Shown one piece after another: positions 39,198-47,928 of a DNA stretch of 64,000 bases. Both the position numbers and the translations under genes were made by a program. The stretch comes from Actinoallomurus vinaceus (GTDB lineage: Bacteria; Actinomycetota; Actinomycetes; Streptosporangiales; Streptosporangiaceae): positions 434,001 through 498,000 of the forward strand of contig NZ_BAABHK010000006.1 of the NCBI RefSeq assembly GCF_039542055.1. Direction: 5' to 3'. The first letter of the stretch is position 1. Each line of letters begins with the position of its first letter. Under the pieces are notes generated by a model, which saw nothing but the letters and a program-made list of their open reading frames with translations, did no database searches and had not been told where the DNA came from.

Positions 39198-39812
39198 ATG
39201 AGTAACCCCTACCCCCCGCCCCAGCAGTACCCCGGAGGGCAGCCGCAGTACCAGGGCCAGCCCCAGCAGCAGTACCAGGGGCAGCCCCAGCAGCCGCAGT
39301 ACCAGGGCCAGCCCCAGCAGCAGTACCAGGGGCAGCAGCAGCAGTACCAGGGGCAGATGGTCCCCGCCCAGCAGGGCGGCGTCGCCGCCCCGCAGCACGG
39401 GCAGCCGGCTCTCATGGGCATCCAGATGAAGCGCCGCAACCCGGTCGGCGTCTGGCTCGGCCTGCCGCTGATCACCCTGGGCATCTACAACCTGGTCTGG
39501 TACTACTCGGTCCACGCCGAGCTGGCGAACTTCGACCGCCGCCGTCAGATCAGCGCCGGGATGGCGATCTGCTCGTTGCTGTTCGGGTGGATCACGCTGT
39601 ACATCTGGCCGCTCATCTCGTGGATCAGCCTCGGCGGGCACATCCGCGAGGCTCAGCGGGCCGCCGGCCTGCAGCCCACCTGCAGTGGTGGCATGGGCTT
39701 CCTGCTGGGCCTGATCGGCTTCGGCACGCTGTACTACCAGATCCAGCTGAACAAGGTCATCGACCGGTACAACGGTGCACCCACCGGCGCGCAGGTTCCG
39801 CTCGCCGCCTGA
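39198..39812 (+). CDS. Q-rich DUF4234 membrane protein
   Basis: A 204-aa protein with a 70-residue N-terminal low-complexity part made of QQYQGQPQ-type repeats, followed by a DUF4234 membrane domain with three hydrophobic segments (GLPLITLGIYNLVWYYSVH, MAICSLLFGWITLYIWPLIS, GGMGFLLGLIGFGTLYYQIQ). AGGAG lies 11 nt before the ATG. Function unknown. Confidence 0.85.
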   Translation: MSNPYPPPQQYPGGQPQYQGQPQQQYQGQPQQPQYQGQPQQQYQGQQQQYQGQMVPAQQGGVAAPQHGQPALMGIQMKRRNPVGVWLGLPLITLGIYNLVWYYSVHAELANFDRRRQISAGMAICSLLFGWITLYIWPLISWISLGGHIREAQRAAGLQPTCSGGMGFLLGLIGFGTLYYQIQLNKVIDRYNGAPTGAQVPLAA

Positions 39813-40060
39813 TGGCGTGAGACGCCCGGGGCCGGCCGGACCCGGCCCCGGATCGGTCCGGCGACCGCTCTCGGCCCCGGCCCCGGCCGCCGGAACGCCC
39901 GCGGGCGGCGTCGATCCGGGCCCCGGCCGCCGGAACGGCCACAAACCGAGCCGGATGCGGACACCCGGCCGCCGGAGGGAGGCGGCGCGGGTACCGAGCC
40001 ACCGCCGTCGCGCGCGGCTTCCTTGTCCGAATCGTCGGTGGGTCCGGGCAGAATCGACCC
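39813..40060. other. GC-rich intergenic region with direct repeat
   Basis: No gene is seen. The block CCCCGGCCGCCGGAACG occurs twice about 48 bp apart near 39880 and 39930. Confidence 0.5.
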
Positions 40061-41845
40061 ATGCGGATCGCAGTCGGCGCGGTGGGGGAGGGCGGTGTCC
40101 TGCAGCCCGTCACGGAGGACGGCACCCCGGTCGGTCCGGCCGAGCCGGTCGCCGACCTCGTCACCGCGATCGCGCGGCGCGAGGCCGCCGCGTCCGCGCC
40201 CGGCGGAGCGCGAGGCGACGCGGCGACCCCGCCCGGCGGAAGTGCCACGGCGGCGCCATCCGGCAGGGCACGGCGCGACGCGGCGTCCCCGCCCGGCAGG
40301 GCACCAGGCGACGCGTCCCCGCCCGGCGGCGCACGGGGTGACGCGGCACCGTCCGGCGGCGTCCGTTGGGTGTGGGCGTCGACCGCGGACCTCTATCCGC
40401 GCCTGCTGAAGGCCGGAGTCCGCGTCGCGCGCTGCCACGACCTCGAACTCACCGAGACGCTCCTGCTGGGGCACGCCGGCCGGTTCGGGGAGCCGCGCTC
40501 GGTCGCGGCGGCCCTGGCCCGCCTGCACGGCCGGCCGGTCCCGGACGATCCGGTCGCCGGTGACGACCTGCCGACGCTGTTCGACGAGGGTCCCTCCGAT
40601 GACATCGACGCGATCGTCGCCGTCCACGCGGAGCAGCAGCGCCGGGTCGCCGAGACCGGGCTGCGGATGCTCGTCGCGGCCGAGTCGGCGGGCGCGCTCG
40701 TCGCGGCGGAGATGGGCCACGACGGTCTGCCCTGGCGTGCCGACGTCCACGACGCGCTGCTGACCGAGCTGATGGGGCCCCGGCCGGCGCCGGGCCTGCG
40801 GCCGCGCGGGCTCCAGCACCTCGCCGACGGGATCGGCGACGCGTTCGGCCGCCGGATCAACCCCGACTCGCCGTCGCAGATCGTCAAGGCCTTCGCGCAG
40901 GCGGGCGTGCGGATCCCCTCGACGCGGTCGCACGTGCTCCGGGAGGTCGAGCATCCCGCCGCCCGGCTGCTGCTGGAGTACAAGGAGCTGGCCCGCCTGT
41001 ACGTCGCGCACGGCTGGTCGTGGGCCGACACCTGGGTGCGCGACGGCCGCTTCCGCCCGGAGTACGTCGTCGGCGGCGTCGTCTCCGGCCGCTGGGCGAC
41101 CAACGGCGGGGGAGCGCTGCAGATCCCCAAGGTGCTGCGGCGCGCGGTCGTCGCCGATCCGGGCTGGAATCTCGTGGTCGCCGACGCCGCCCAGCTGGAG
41201 CCGCGCGTGCTGGCCGCGCTCGCCGGAGATGGGGCGCTCGCCGCCGCCGCGGGCGAGAACGACCTGTACTCCGCGCTGGCGGGCGCCTTCGGCGGCGCCC
41301 GCGACAAGGCCAAGATCGCGATGCTGTCCGCGATGTACGGCGGCACGAGCGGGGAGGCGCCGCAGCTGCTGGCGGTGATGCGCCGGCGGTTCCCCGCCGC
41401 GTACGACTATGTCGAGGCGGCGGCCCGCGCGGGTGAGGCGGGCCGAGTGGTGCGGTCGCGGCTCGGGCGCACCAGTCCGCCGCCGTCGCAGGAGTGGCGC
41501 GACCTCGCCGTCCAGGACGGCGGTGGCTCGGCGGTGCGCAGCCGCGGCCGGTTCACCCGCAACTTCGTGGTCCAGGCGAGCGCCGCGGACTGGGCGCTCG
41601 TGCTGCTGGCGGCGCTGCGCCGCAGGCTGACCGCCCTCGGCGCCGGCGACGGCGTCCGTGCGCCCCGGCTGGTCTTCTTCCAGCACGACGAGGTGATCGT
41701 GCACGCTCCTCAGGAGCTGACCGAGGCGGTGATCGCCGCGGTCCGGGAGTCGGCGGCGGAGGCGCGTCGCCTGGTGTTCGGCGACACACCGGTCCGCTTT
41801 CCGATGGAGGCCGTCGCGGTGGAGTGTTACGCCGATGCCAAGTGA
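40061..41845 (+). CDS. Family-A DNA-polymerase-like protein (3'-5' exonuclease/polymerase annotation family)
   Basis: A 594-aa PolA-like protein of the actinobacterial family usually labelled bifunctional 3'-5' exonuclease/DNA polymerase. Polymerase motif A is VVADAAQLEPRVLAAL (canonical DYSQIELR, so the metal Asp is kept but Tyr is Ala), motif B RDKAKIAMLSAMYGGTSG and motif C FFQHDEVIVH. The N-terminal exonuclease-like part is degraded and carries an insert of about 60 residues of GGARGDAAxPPG repeats (residues about 45-105). Whether it polymerises DNA is unclear; a repair role is plausible. Confidence 0.88.
   Translation: MRIAVGAVGEGGVLQPVTEDGTPVGPAEPVADLVTAIARREAAASAPGGARGDAATPPGGSATAAPSGRARRDAASPPGRAPGDASPPGGARGDAAPSGGVRWVWASTADLYPRLLKAGVRVARCHDLELTETLLLGHAGRFGEPRSVAAALARLHGRPVPDDPVAGDDLPTLFDEGPSDDIDAIVAVHAEQQRRVAETGLRMLVAAESAGALVAAEMGHDGLPWRADVHDALLTELMGPRPAPGLRPRGLQHLADGIGDAFGRRINPDSPSQIVKAFAQAGVRIPSTRSHVLREVEHPAARLLLEYKELARLYVAHGWSWADTWVRDGRFRPEYVVGGVVSGRWATNGGGALQIPKVLRRAVVADPGWNLVVADAAQLEPRVLAALAGDGALAAAAGENDLYSALAGAFGGARDKAKIAMLSAMYGGTSGEAPQLLAVMRRRFPAAYDYVEAAARAGEAGRVVRSRLGRTSPPPSQEWRDLAVQDGGGSAVRSRGRFTRNFVVQASAADWALVLLAALRRRLTALGAGDGVRAPRLVFFQHDEVIVHAPQELTEAVIAAVRESAAEARRLVFGDTPVRFPMEAVAVECYADAK
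40195..40365. repeat. Coding low-complexity repeat in the PolA-like gene
   Basis: Imperfect units of about 33 bp containing CGCGACGCGGC(A/G) and CCGCCCGGCGG recur five times and stay in frame, giving the GDAASPPGG-type peptide repeats. Confidence 0.65.
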
Positions 41846-41853
41846 CGGTGGTG

Positions 41854-42711
41854 ATGTCGATGAGTGGAGGATCATTGGGTGACTGGCGGCTGACCAGGAC
41901 GTACCAGGCCGGCTCGGGGGAGGTCCACTGGGAACGGCTCGGCGATCGAGGAGGACTGCCCGTCGTGCTGCTGCACGGCACGCCCTTCTCCTCGTACGTC
42001 TGGCGCGGTGTCGCACGAGCGCTGGCACAGCGCCATGAGGTCTTCGTCTGGGACATGCCCGGCTACGGCGCCTCGGAGAAGGCCGAGGGACAGGACGTCT
42101 CGCTGGCCGCGCAGGGCGCGCTGTTCGCCGAGCTGCTGGCGCACTGGGGCCTCGACGAGCCGTTGGTGGTCGCGCACGACTTCGGCGGGACGGTCGCGAT
42201 GCGGGCGCACCTGCTGCACGGCGCGCGCTATCGCGGGCTCGCCCTCGTCGACGCGCTCACGCTCACGCCCTGGGGGTCGCCCTTCTTCCGGCTCGTGGGG
42301 GAGCACTACAAGGTCTTCGAGCAGCTCCCGCCCGCACTGCACGGCGCGCTCGTGCGGGAGTACGTCGGCTCCGCGAGCGCGCGCGGCCTGCACCCGGACG
42401 TCCTGGAACGCCTCGTCGAGCCGTGGCTCGACGAGGACGGCCGGCCCGCGTTCTACCGCCAGATCGCGCAGGCCGACCAGCGGCACACCGCGGAGGTGCA
42501 GGACCGGTACGGCACCATCGACGTCCCGGTGCTGGTCTGCTGGGGCACCGACGACGCGTGGCTTCCGGTCGACCACGCCCACGAACTGGTCGCGCGCATC
42601 CCCGGCGCCCGGCTCCAGCTCGTCTCCGGAGCCGGACATCTGATCCAGGAGGACGCACCCGCCGAGCTCACCGCCGCGCTCGCCGGCTTCCTCCGCGACC
42701 TCGCCGGCTGA
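41854..42711 (+). CDS. Alpha/beta hydrolase, haloalkane-dehalogenase/epoxide-hydrolase-like
   Basis: A 285-aa alpha/beta hydrolase. The nucleophile elbow is VVAHDFGGTVAM, where the nucleophile is Asp as in epoxide hydrolases and haloalkane dehalogenases (HDWGG); HGTPFSS gives the oxyanion loop, GTDDAW the acid and GAGHLIQEDAP the His. Substrate unknown. It begins 8 nt after the polymerase-like gene. The start is uncertain: ATG 41854 is used, but TTG 41875 has GGAGG 4 nt upstream. Confidence 0.88.
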   Translation: MSMSGGSLGDWRLTRTYQAGSGEVHWERLGDRGGLPVVLLHGTPFSSYVWRGVARALAQRHEVFVWDMPGYGASEKAEGQDVSLAAQGALFAELLAHWGLDEPLVVAHDFGGTVAMRAHLLHGARYRGLALVDALTLTPWGSPFFRLVGEHYKVFEQLPPALHGALVREYVGSASARGLHPDVLERLVEPWLDEDGRPAFYRQIAQADQRHTAEVQDRYGTIDVPVLVCWGTDDAWLPVDHAHELVARIPGARLQLVSGAGHLIQEDAPAELTAALAGFLRDLAG

Positions 42712-42763
42712 CCCGGCCGTCACGGCTCGTACGCCCGCCGATCCGGCCGCCATCGCCGGTACG

Positions 42764-42790
42764 CCGTCCGTCCGGTACGTGGATGGACGG
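42764..42790. terminator. Bidirectional hairpin between convergent genes
   Basis: CCGTCCGTCC and GGATGGACGG pair over 10 bp (one G-U) around a 7-nt loop, in the 100-bp gap between the hydrolase and the FAD monooxygenase. Confidence 0.65.
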
Positions 42791-42812
42791 TCGTGGACCG
42801 GGTGTGCGCTGG

Positions 42813-44096
42813 TCAGCCGTTGATCGGGCTGACCGGGTCCCACGACTCCCGGCGGTTGAGGGCCTCGGCGTCCATGTCGGTCGTCTTCTGCCAGGCCTCG
42901 CGCACGCCGACGAGCTCCTCGGCGTCGAGAACGTCCTCGATCCGGGTGAACCCCTCGGGCGCGCGCTCGGCGATCAGTTCGAGCATGTGCTCCAGCGGCA
43001 TGGCGCGGCAGGCCATCGCGACCGCGTTGGCCTCGGGCCGCCGTACGGTCTCGTACGAGCGCAGCCCGGCGACCGGGTCGGTCGCGAAGGAGGCCAGCTC
43101 GCGGGCGAGGATCCGGGCGTCCAGGATCGCCTGCGAGCCGCCGTTGGAACCGACCGGGTACATCGGGTGGGCGGCGTCACCGGCCAGTGTCACCCGGCCC
43201 CGGCTCCAGAACGGCAGCGGGTCGCGGTCGACCATCGGGTAGTCGAGGATCCACTCCGACCTCGACAGCAGCCCGGGCACGTCGAAGCCGTCGATGCGCC
43301 AGTCGGCGTAGTACGGGAGCACGTCCTCCAGCCGGCCCTCGCTCGTCCAGTTCGCCATGGTGCTCTCGGCCTCCGGGTTCGAGGAGACGCGGACCTCGGC
43401 CACCCAGTTCACGAGGGCGCGGCCACGTTCGGCCGCCGCCTTGGAGATCGGGTACAGGACCACGCGGCCGGTGCTGTGGGCGCCGACGACCAGCATGGTG
43501 TCACCGGTGAGGAACTCGTCGACCTCGGTGGCGCCGCGCCACATGCGGATGCCGTTCCACAGCGGTTCGCCCTCGTCCGGATGCAGCAGCCGCCGGACGG
43601 CGGAGAAGATGCCGTCCGCGCCGACCAGCACGTCCGCGCGAAGGGTGACGACGTCCCCGCCGGCGCGGTCGCGCAGCCGCGCGTCGATCCCCTCGGAGTC
43701 CTCCTCGTACGCCTCAAAGGAGAGCCCGGTCCGTACGGCGTCGTGGCCGAGCCGTTCGCGCACCGCGTCGAGGAGCAGCATCTGCAGCTCGCCGCGGTGG
43801 ATCGAGTACTGCGGCCAGGCATACCCGGCGTGGTGGCCGCGCGGATATACCGCGATCCGGTTGCCGAACCGGTCCATCGTGATCATCTCGCGGGTCTGGA
43901 TCCCGGTGGCCTCCAGCGCCTCGGCGAGCCCGAGCTCGGTCAGCTCACGTACGGCGTGCGGCTGCAGGTTGATGCCCACGCCGAGCGGCCCCAGCCGCGG
44001 CGCCGCCTCGACGACGCGTACACCGACGCCGGCCTTGTCCAGCGCGAGTGCGGTGGTCAGGCCGGCGATGCCCGCGCCCACGATCAGCACGTCCAC
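42813..44096 (-). CDS. FAD-dependent monooxygenase (aromatic hydroxylase family)
   Basis: A 427-aa group-A flavin monooxygenase. It has VDVLIVGAGIAGLTTALALD (FAD fold), VLVGADGIFSAVRR (DG motif) and VTLAGDAAHPMYPVGSNGG (GD motif). Such enzymes hydroxylate aromatic or similar rings with NAD(P)H and O2. AGGAGG lies upstream of GTG 44096. It follows the ABC ATPase gene on the same strand (40-bp gap), so import and oxidation of one compound is a reasonable inference. Confidence 0.92.
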   Translation of the reverse strand: MDVLIVGAGIAGLTTALALDKAGVGVRVVEAAPRLGPLGVGINLQPHAVRELTELGLAEALEATGIQTREMITMDRFGNRIAVYPRGHHAGYAWPQYSIHRGELQMLLLDAVRERLGHDAVRTGLSFEAYEEDSEGIDARLRDRAGGDVVTLRADVLVGADGIFSAVRRLLHPDEGEPLWNGIRMWRGATEVDEFLTGDTMLVVGAHSTGRVVLYPISKAAAERGRALVNWVAEVRVSSNPEAESTMANWTSEGRLEDVLPYYADWRIDGFDVPGLLSRSEWILDYPMVDRDPLPFWSRGRVTLAGDAAHPMYPVGSNGGSQAILDARILARELASFATDPVAGLRSYETVRRPEANAVAMACRAMPLEHMLELIAERAPEGFTRIEDVLDAEELVGVREAWQKTTDMDAEALNRRESWDPVSPING

Positions 44097-44136
44097 GACA
44101 GTGCTCCTCCTGCGATGGCCCGGCCCTTCCGTCGTC

Positions 44137-44913
44137 TCAGCCGGTGCCGGACAGTGCCTGGCCGCGGACGAGACGGCCGACCTCCCCGCGCAGGTGCACG
44201 AACTCCGGGAGCTCCCGTGTCGTGATCTGGTCGCGGTCCTTGGGCAGGTCGACCGCCAGGTCGGCGACGATCCGGCCGGGTGAGGGGCTCATGACGATGA
44301 CCCGGTCGCCGATGTACACGCTCTCGTCGATGTCGTGCGTGACGACGAGGATGGTCATGTCGGTGTCCCCGCGTACCCGCAGCAGGAGATCCTCCAGGTC
44401 CTCGCGCGTCTGCGCGTCGACCGACCCGAACGGCTCGTCCATGAGCAGCAGGGCCGGGCCGTAGGCGATGGCACGGGCGATGGCGACGCGCTGCTGCATT
44501 CCACCGGACAGCTGCCAGGGGTACTTGGCGGCGCTGTCGGCGAGGCCGACGGCGCCGAGCGCGTCGAGTGCGGCGGTGCGTCGGTCCGCGCGGCTCATTC
44601 TCCGCTGCCGGAGTGCGAACGTCACGTTGTCGCGGACGGACAGCCAGGGCAGGAGGGAGCGCGAGTAGTCCTGGAACACCACCGCGAGGTTGTCGGGCAC
44701 GCCCCGCACCGGCACCCCCGACAGGAGGATCTCGCCGGAGGCGGGGGCGATAAGGCCCGCGATCGCCCGCAGCAATGTGGACTTCCCGCAGCCGGAGGTT
44801 CCGACGATGCTGACCAGTTCGCCTGCGGGAACCTCGAGAGATACGTCCTCAAGGGCCGTGTGAAGCTCCTGGGCGCGGCCGTAGGTGTGAGTTACCTTCA
44901 ATACCTCGAGCAC
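44137..44913 (-). CDS. ABC transporter ATPase, SsuB/TauB type
   Basis: A 258-aa ATPase with Walker A GTSGCGKST, Q-loop VFQDYSRSLLPW, signature LSGGMQQR, Walker B ALLLMDEPFG and the H-loop VVTHDIDES. It would energise the binding protein and two permeases encoded divergently at 45263-47922. The GTG at 44913 is chosen (GGTGGGA upstream); GTG 44928 and TTG 44931 are alternatives. Family members import nitrate, sulfonates, taurine or aromatic acids. Confidence 0.92.
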   Translation of the reverse strand: MLEVLKVTHTYGRAQELHTALEDVSLEVPAGELVSIVGTSGCGKSTLLRAIAGLIAPASGEILLSGVPVRGVPDNLAVVFQDYSRSLLPWLSVRDNVTFALRQRRMSRADRRTAALDALGAVGLADSAAKYPWQLSGGMQQRVAIARAIAYGPALLLMDEPFGSVDAQTREDLEDLLLRVRGDTDMTILVVTHDIDESVYIGDRVIVMSPSPGRIVADLAVDLPKDRDQITTRELPEFVHLRGEVGRLVRGQALSGTG

Positions 44914-45262
44914 GATTGAGAATCCCACCAATTTAGATGCCGATGCGGCATGTTACAGCGGCGGCAGACGGAGTTGCACCCCTACGGCGGTATCCGTAAC
45001 GAGTCACGACCGTGAATATCGGAGCCACTTGACGAAGCAGTCAAGTAACTCTGAGTCACTGATTCCCGTCGAACGGACAAAACGGACAAAACGGAAATAA
45101 GGGACATCGGGCTGTCTACTCTTGACCCTTGCAGTCATATCGATACCATCGCCCCGTCCTACCGTCGCTACGGTAAGCCTCCACCGCGCGGTCGCAAAGA
45201 CCAGGCCGATCACAATGTGTAATGGGTCGCGGGCGGAGAGTCAGTAATCTCAAGGAGAATCA
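44914..45262. promoter_or_regulatory. Divergent promoter region of the ABC transporter
   Basis: A 349-bp spacer, A/T-rich relative to the window, without a credible gene. It contains the inverted repeat ACTTGAC-6nt-GTCAAGT (45027-45046), a candidate operator, and a short tandem repeat AACGGACAA (three partial copies, 45072-45094). Confidence 0.6.
45027..45046. promoter_or_regulatory. Candidate operator, 7-6-7 inverted repeat
   Basis: ACTTGAC and GTCAAGT are perfect complements around GAAGCA. It lies between the divergent ATPase and binding-protein genes and so could control both. No regulator gene is adjacent. Confidence 0.5.
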
Positions 45263-46234
45263 GTGGGCATTCGTCGATGGGCCTGCGTCGCATTCGGAAT
45301 CGCAATTGCGGCGAGCATCGTCTCTGGATGCGGGGGATCGGATGACAAGAAGAGCGCGAGCGGACTCGAAAAGACAGAGCTCAAGGTGGGAACGCTTCCC
45401 ATCGTTGATGACTCGCCGTTCTTCCTCGCTCTGAAGAACGGCTATTTCAAAGCGGAGGGCCTGAAGGTCACCCCCACGACCCTGGCAAATGGCGAAGAAG
45501 GCATCACGCGTCTTCAGTCGGGCGGCATCGACCTCGCGTGGAGCAGTTACCCGAACGCGATCATGGCGGTCGACAGCGGAAAGGTGCAGCTCCGTATCGT
45601 CGTCGACGGATACACGGCGACCAAGCACCTCTTCTCCGTGCTCGCCCTGCCGAAGTCGAAGATCAAGAAGCCGGCCGACCTCGTGAACAAGAAGGTCTCG
45701 GTCAACGGCCTGAAGGGCCTCGGCCCCCTGCTGCTCTCCTCCGCCCTGAAGACGGCCGGCGTCGACCCCAAGAGCGTCAAGATGGTCGCGGTCCCCTTCC
45801 CGCAGATGCCGGCGCAGCTGCAGGCCGGTGCGATCGACGCCGCGTGGATCACCGAGCCCTTCGTGACCCAGGCGTCCCAGCGGCTCGGGGCCACCGAGAT
45901 CATCGACACCGCGACCGGGCCCGCGGACGGCCTGCCCATCGCGGGCTTCGTGTCCACGGCCGCGGGTGCGAAGAAGTACCCGAAGACCTTCGCGGCGTTC
46001 CAGCGGGCCATGGCCAAGGCGCAGGCGCTCGCCGCCAACCGCTCCCAGGTCGAGCAGATCCTGCCGACCTACATCAAGACCATCACGCCGCAGGTCGCCT
46101 CCACCATCACCATCGGCACCTTCCCCACGTCCCTCAACAAGGCGCGGCTGCAGCGGGTGCCCGACCTGATGCAGGAGTTCGGTCTGATCAGCAATCACCT
46201 CGACATGCAGACCATGCTGGTCCCGCAGTCGTAG
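45263..46234 (+). CDS. Substrate-binding lipoprotein, SsuA/NMT1 family
   Basis: A 323-aa binding protein with lipobox IVSGC (lipidated Cys23). The mature protein has the NMT1/SsuA-like blocks LPIVDDSPFFLALKNGYFKA, GGIDLAWSSYPNAI and QAGAIDAAWITEPF. AAGGAG lies 7 nt before GTG 45263. First gene of the binding-protein and double-permease operon. Ligand unknown; neighbours suggest an aromatic or organosulfur compound. Confidence 0.92.
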   Translation: MGIRRWACVAFGIAIAASIVSGCGGSDDKKSASGLEKTELKVGTLPIVDDSPFFLALKNGYFKAEGLKVTPTTLANGEEGITRLQSGGIDLAWSSYPNAIMAVDSGKVQLRIVVDGYTATKHLFSVLALPKSKIKKPADLVNKKVSVNGLKGLGPLLLSSALKTAGVDPKSVKMVAVPFPQMPAQLQAGAIDAAWITEPFVTQASQRLGATEIIDTATGPADGLPIAGFVSTAAGAKKYPKTFAAFQRAMAKAQALAANRSQVEQILPTYIKTITPQVASTITIGTFPTSLNKARLQRVPDLMQEFGLISNHLDMQTMLVPQS

Positions 46235-46240
46235 CAGGCG

Positions 46241-47110
46241 ATGGAAAGCTCAGTGGTCGAATCCGAGGTCGACGCTCCGGCCGGTTCACCGGATGACACC
46301 GTCGTGACCGGTCCTGCCCGCCAGGGCCGGTCGCGAGCCACCCGCGGAGTCCGGGGCGCCATCGGCGTCCTGGCCTTCCTCGTCATCTGGGAGATCATCG
46401 GCAGGGCAGGGATCGTCGACCGGACGTTCCTGCCGCCCTCCTCCGACGTGCTCTGGCGATTGGTGACGCTGTTCGGCGACGGTGGATTCCTCCAGGACAT
46501 CGCGGCGACGCTGATGGCCTGGGGATCCGGTCTCCTCATCTCGACGCTGATCGCCGTTCCGGCGGGTCTGCTGCTCGGCAGCCTGCCCGGGATCAACTCC
46601 GCCGTGCGGGTGCTCGTGGAGTTCCTCCGGCCGATTCCCGGCGTGGCACTGATCCCGCTGGCGCTTCTCGTGATCCCCGATCAGGCGGACCTGGAGCGGT
46701 CGCTCGCGGTGTACGCGTCGATGTGGCCGATCATGATCAACGCCGTGTACGCGGTGGGCGAGGTGGATCCCGTCGCACGCGATATGGCGAAGTGCTTCGG
46801 CGTGGGGAGGCTCGGCATGCTGACCCGGGTCGCCCTGCCCAGCGTCGCGCCGTTCATCGCGACGGGCGTGCGGGTCGCGTCCGGCATCGCGTTGATCGTC
46901 ATCGTCAGCACCGAGCTGATCGCGGGCGGTGGGGAGCACGGCCTCGGCATGTTCATCGTCAACGCGAGCGCCGACGCCGAGCACGGTGACCTGCTCTACG
47001 CGGGAGTCGCGGCCGTCGGGCTGCTCGGATTCGTGCTCGACGTCCTCATGCGCCAGGGAGAACGGAGACTCTTCCGATGGCACTACGCGCGGCAGGAGGG
47101 CTCTCGATGA
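46241..47110 (+). CDS. ABC transporter permease, SsuC/TauC type (1)
   Basis: A 289-aa permease with about six membrane helices and the ATPase-contact loop (DPVARDMAKCFGVGRLGMLTRVALPSV shows the EAA-like region). Starts 6 nt after the binding-protein stop and ends in an ATGA overlap with the second permease. Two related permeases, rather than one homodimer, form the channel here, which is less common in the SsuC family. Confidence 0.92.
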   Translation: MESSVVESEVDAPAGSPDDTVVTGPARQGRSRATRGVRGAIGVLAFLVIWEIIGRAGIVDRTFLPPSSDVLWRLVTLFGDGGFLQDIAATLMAWGSGLLISTLIAVPAGLLLGSLPGINSAVRVLVEFLRPIPGVALIPLALLVIPDQADLERSLAVYASMWPIMINAVYAVGEVDPVARDMAKCFGVGRLGMLTRVALPSVAPFIATGVRVASGIALIVIVSTELIAGGGEHGLGMFIVNASADAEHGDLLYAGVAAVGLLGFVLDVLMRQGERRLFRWHYARQEGSR

Positions 47111-47922
47111 GATCGGCGGGCCGGTCCCGGCCGGCGTCGTTCGGCCTGCGATGGGGCGTGTTCGTCGGCGCCGTCGTGGTGTGGCAGTTCGCCGTCCGGC
47201 TCATCGCCGAGGACAAGAGGGAGTTCTTCCCGCCGCCGACGGAGATCGGCAGGCGGATCGTCCACCTGTGGTTCGGCGGCCCCGCCGATCACCTGTTCCT
47301 GACGCACACGGCGACCGGGAACATCCTCCCCAGCCTCGCGCGGATGCTCGGGGGATGGGCGGGGGCGGTGGTGGTCGGCATCAGCCTGGGCCTTCTGCTC
47401 GGCCGATCCGAACGCGCGCACGACTACGTCGAACCCCTCATCCACTTCTTCCGGGCGCTCCCACCGCCGGCCCTCGTCCCGGTGTTCATCATCCTGTTCA
47501 AGCTCACGAACACCATGCGGGTCGCCGTGATCGTCTTCGGGGTGACGTGGCCCATCGTCCTCAACGCGATCGAGGGCGCCAGGTCGGTCGAGCCGGTGCT
47601 GCTGGAGACGGCGCGGGTCTTCCGGCTCGGTCCGATGGAGCGTCTGCGGCGGATCATTCTCCCGGCGGCCGGCCCGAAGATCTTCGCCGGATTGCGGGTC
47701 AGCCTCTCGATGGCGCTGATCCTCATGGTGGTCTCGGAGACGATCGGAAGCTTCGACGGGATCGGTTACAGCCTCTATCAGGCCAAGCAGTCGTACCTGC
47801 TGCCCGACATGTGGGCGTGGATCGTGCTGCTCGGCTTCCTGGGGTACGCCTTCAACACGACGCTGCTGTGGGCCGAACGCCGCGCGCTCGCCTGGCATCG
47901 CGGTGCGCGCGGCGTCGAGTGA
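47107..47922 (+). CDS. ABC transporter permease, SsuC/TauC type (2)
   Basis: A 271-aa permease with similar topology and the loop EPVLLETARVFRLGPMERLRRIILP. ATG 47107 follows GGAGG and overlaps the preceding stop; an ATG at 47077 would overlap by 34 bp and is less likely. Partner of the preceding gene in a heterodimeric channel. Confidence 0.92.
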   Translation: MRSAGRSRPASFGLRWGVFVGAVVVWQFAVRLIAEDKREFFPPPTEIGRRIVHLWFGGPADHLFLTHTATGNILPSLARMLGGWAGAVVVGISLGLLLGRSERAHDYVEPLIHFFRALPPPALVPVFIILFKLTNTMRVAVIVFGVTWPIVLNAIEGARSVEPVLLETARVFRLGPMERLRRIILPAAGPKIFAGLRVSLSMALILMVVSETIGSFDGIGYSLYQAKQSYLLPDMWAWIVLLGFLGYAFNTTLLWAERRALAWHRGARGVE

Positions 47923-47928
47923 CCTCCG

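Noticed and set aside
44932..45262. Cysteine leader peptide before the SsuA-like operon
   Set aside because: Searched both strands for the RxHxDLxR...C pattern seen before sir; none found, so an organosulfur assignment is not strengthened.
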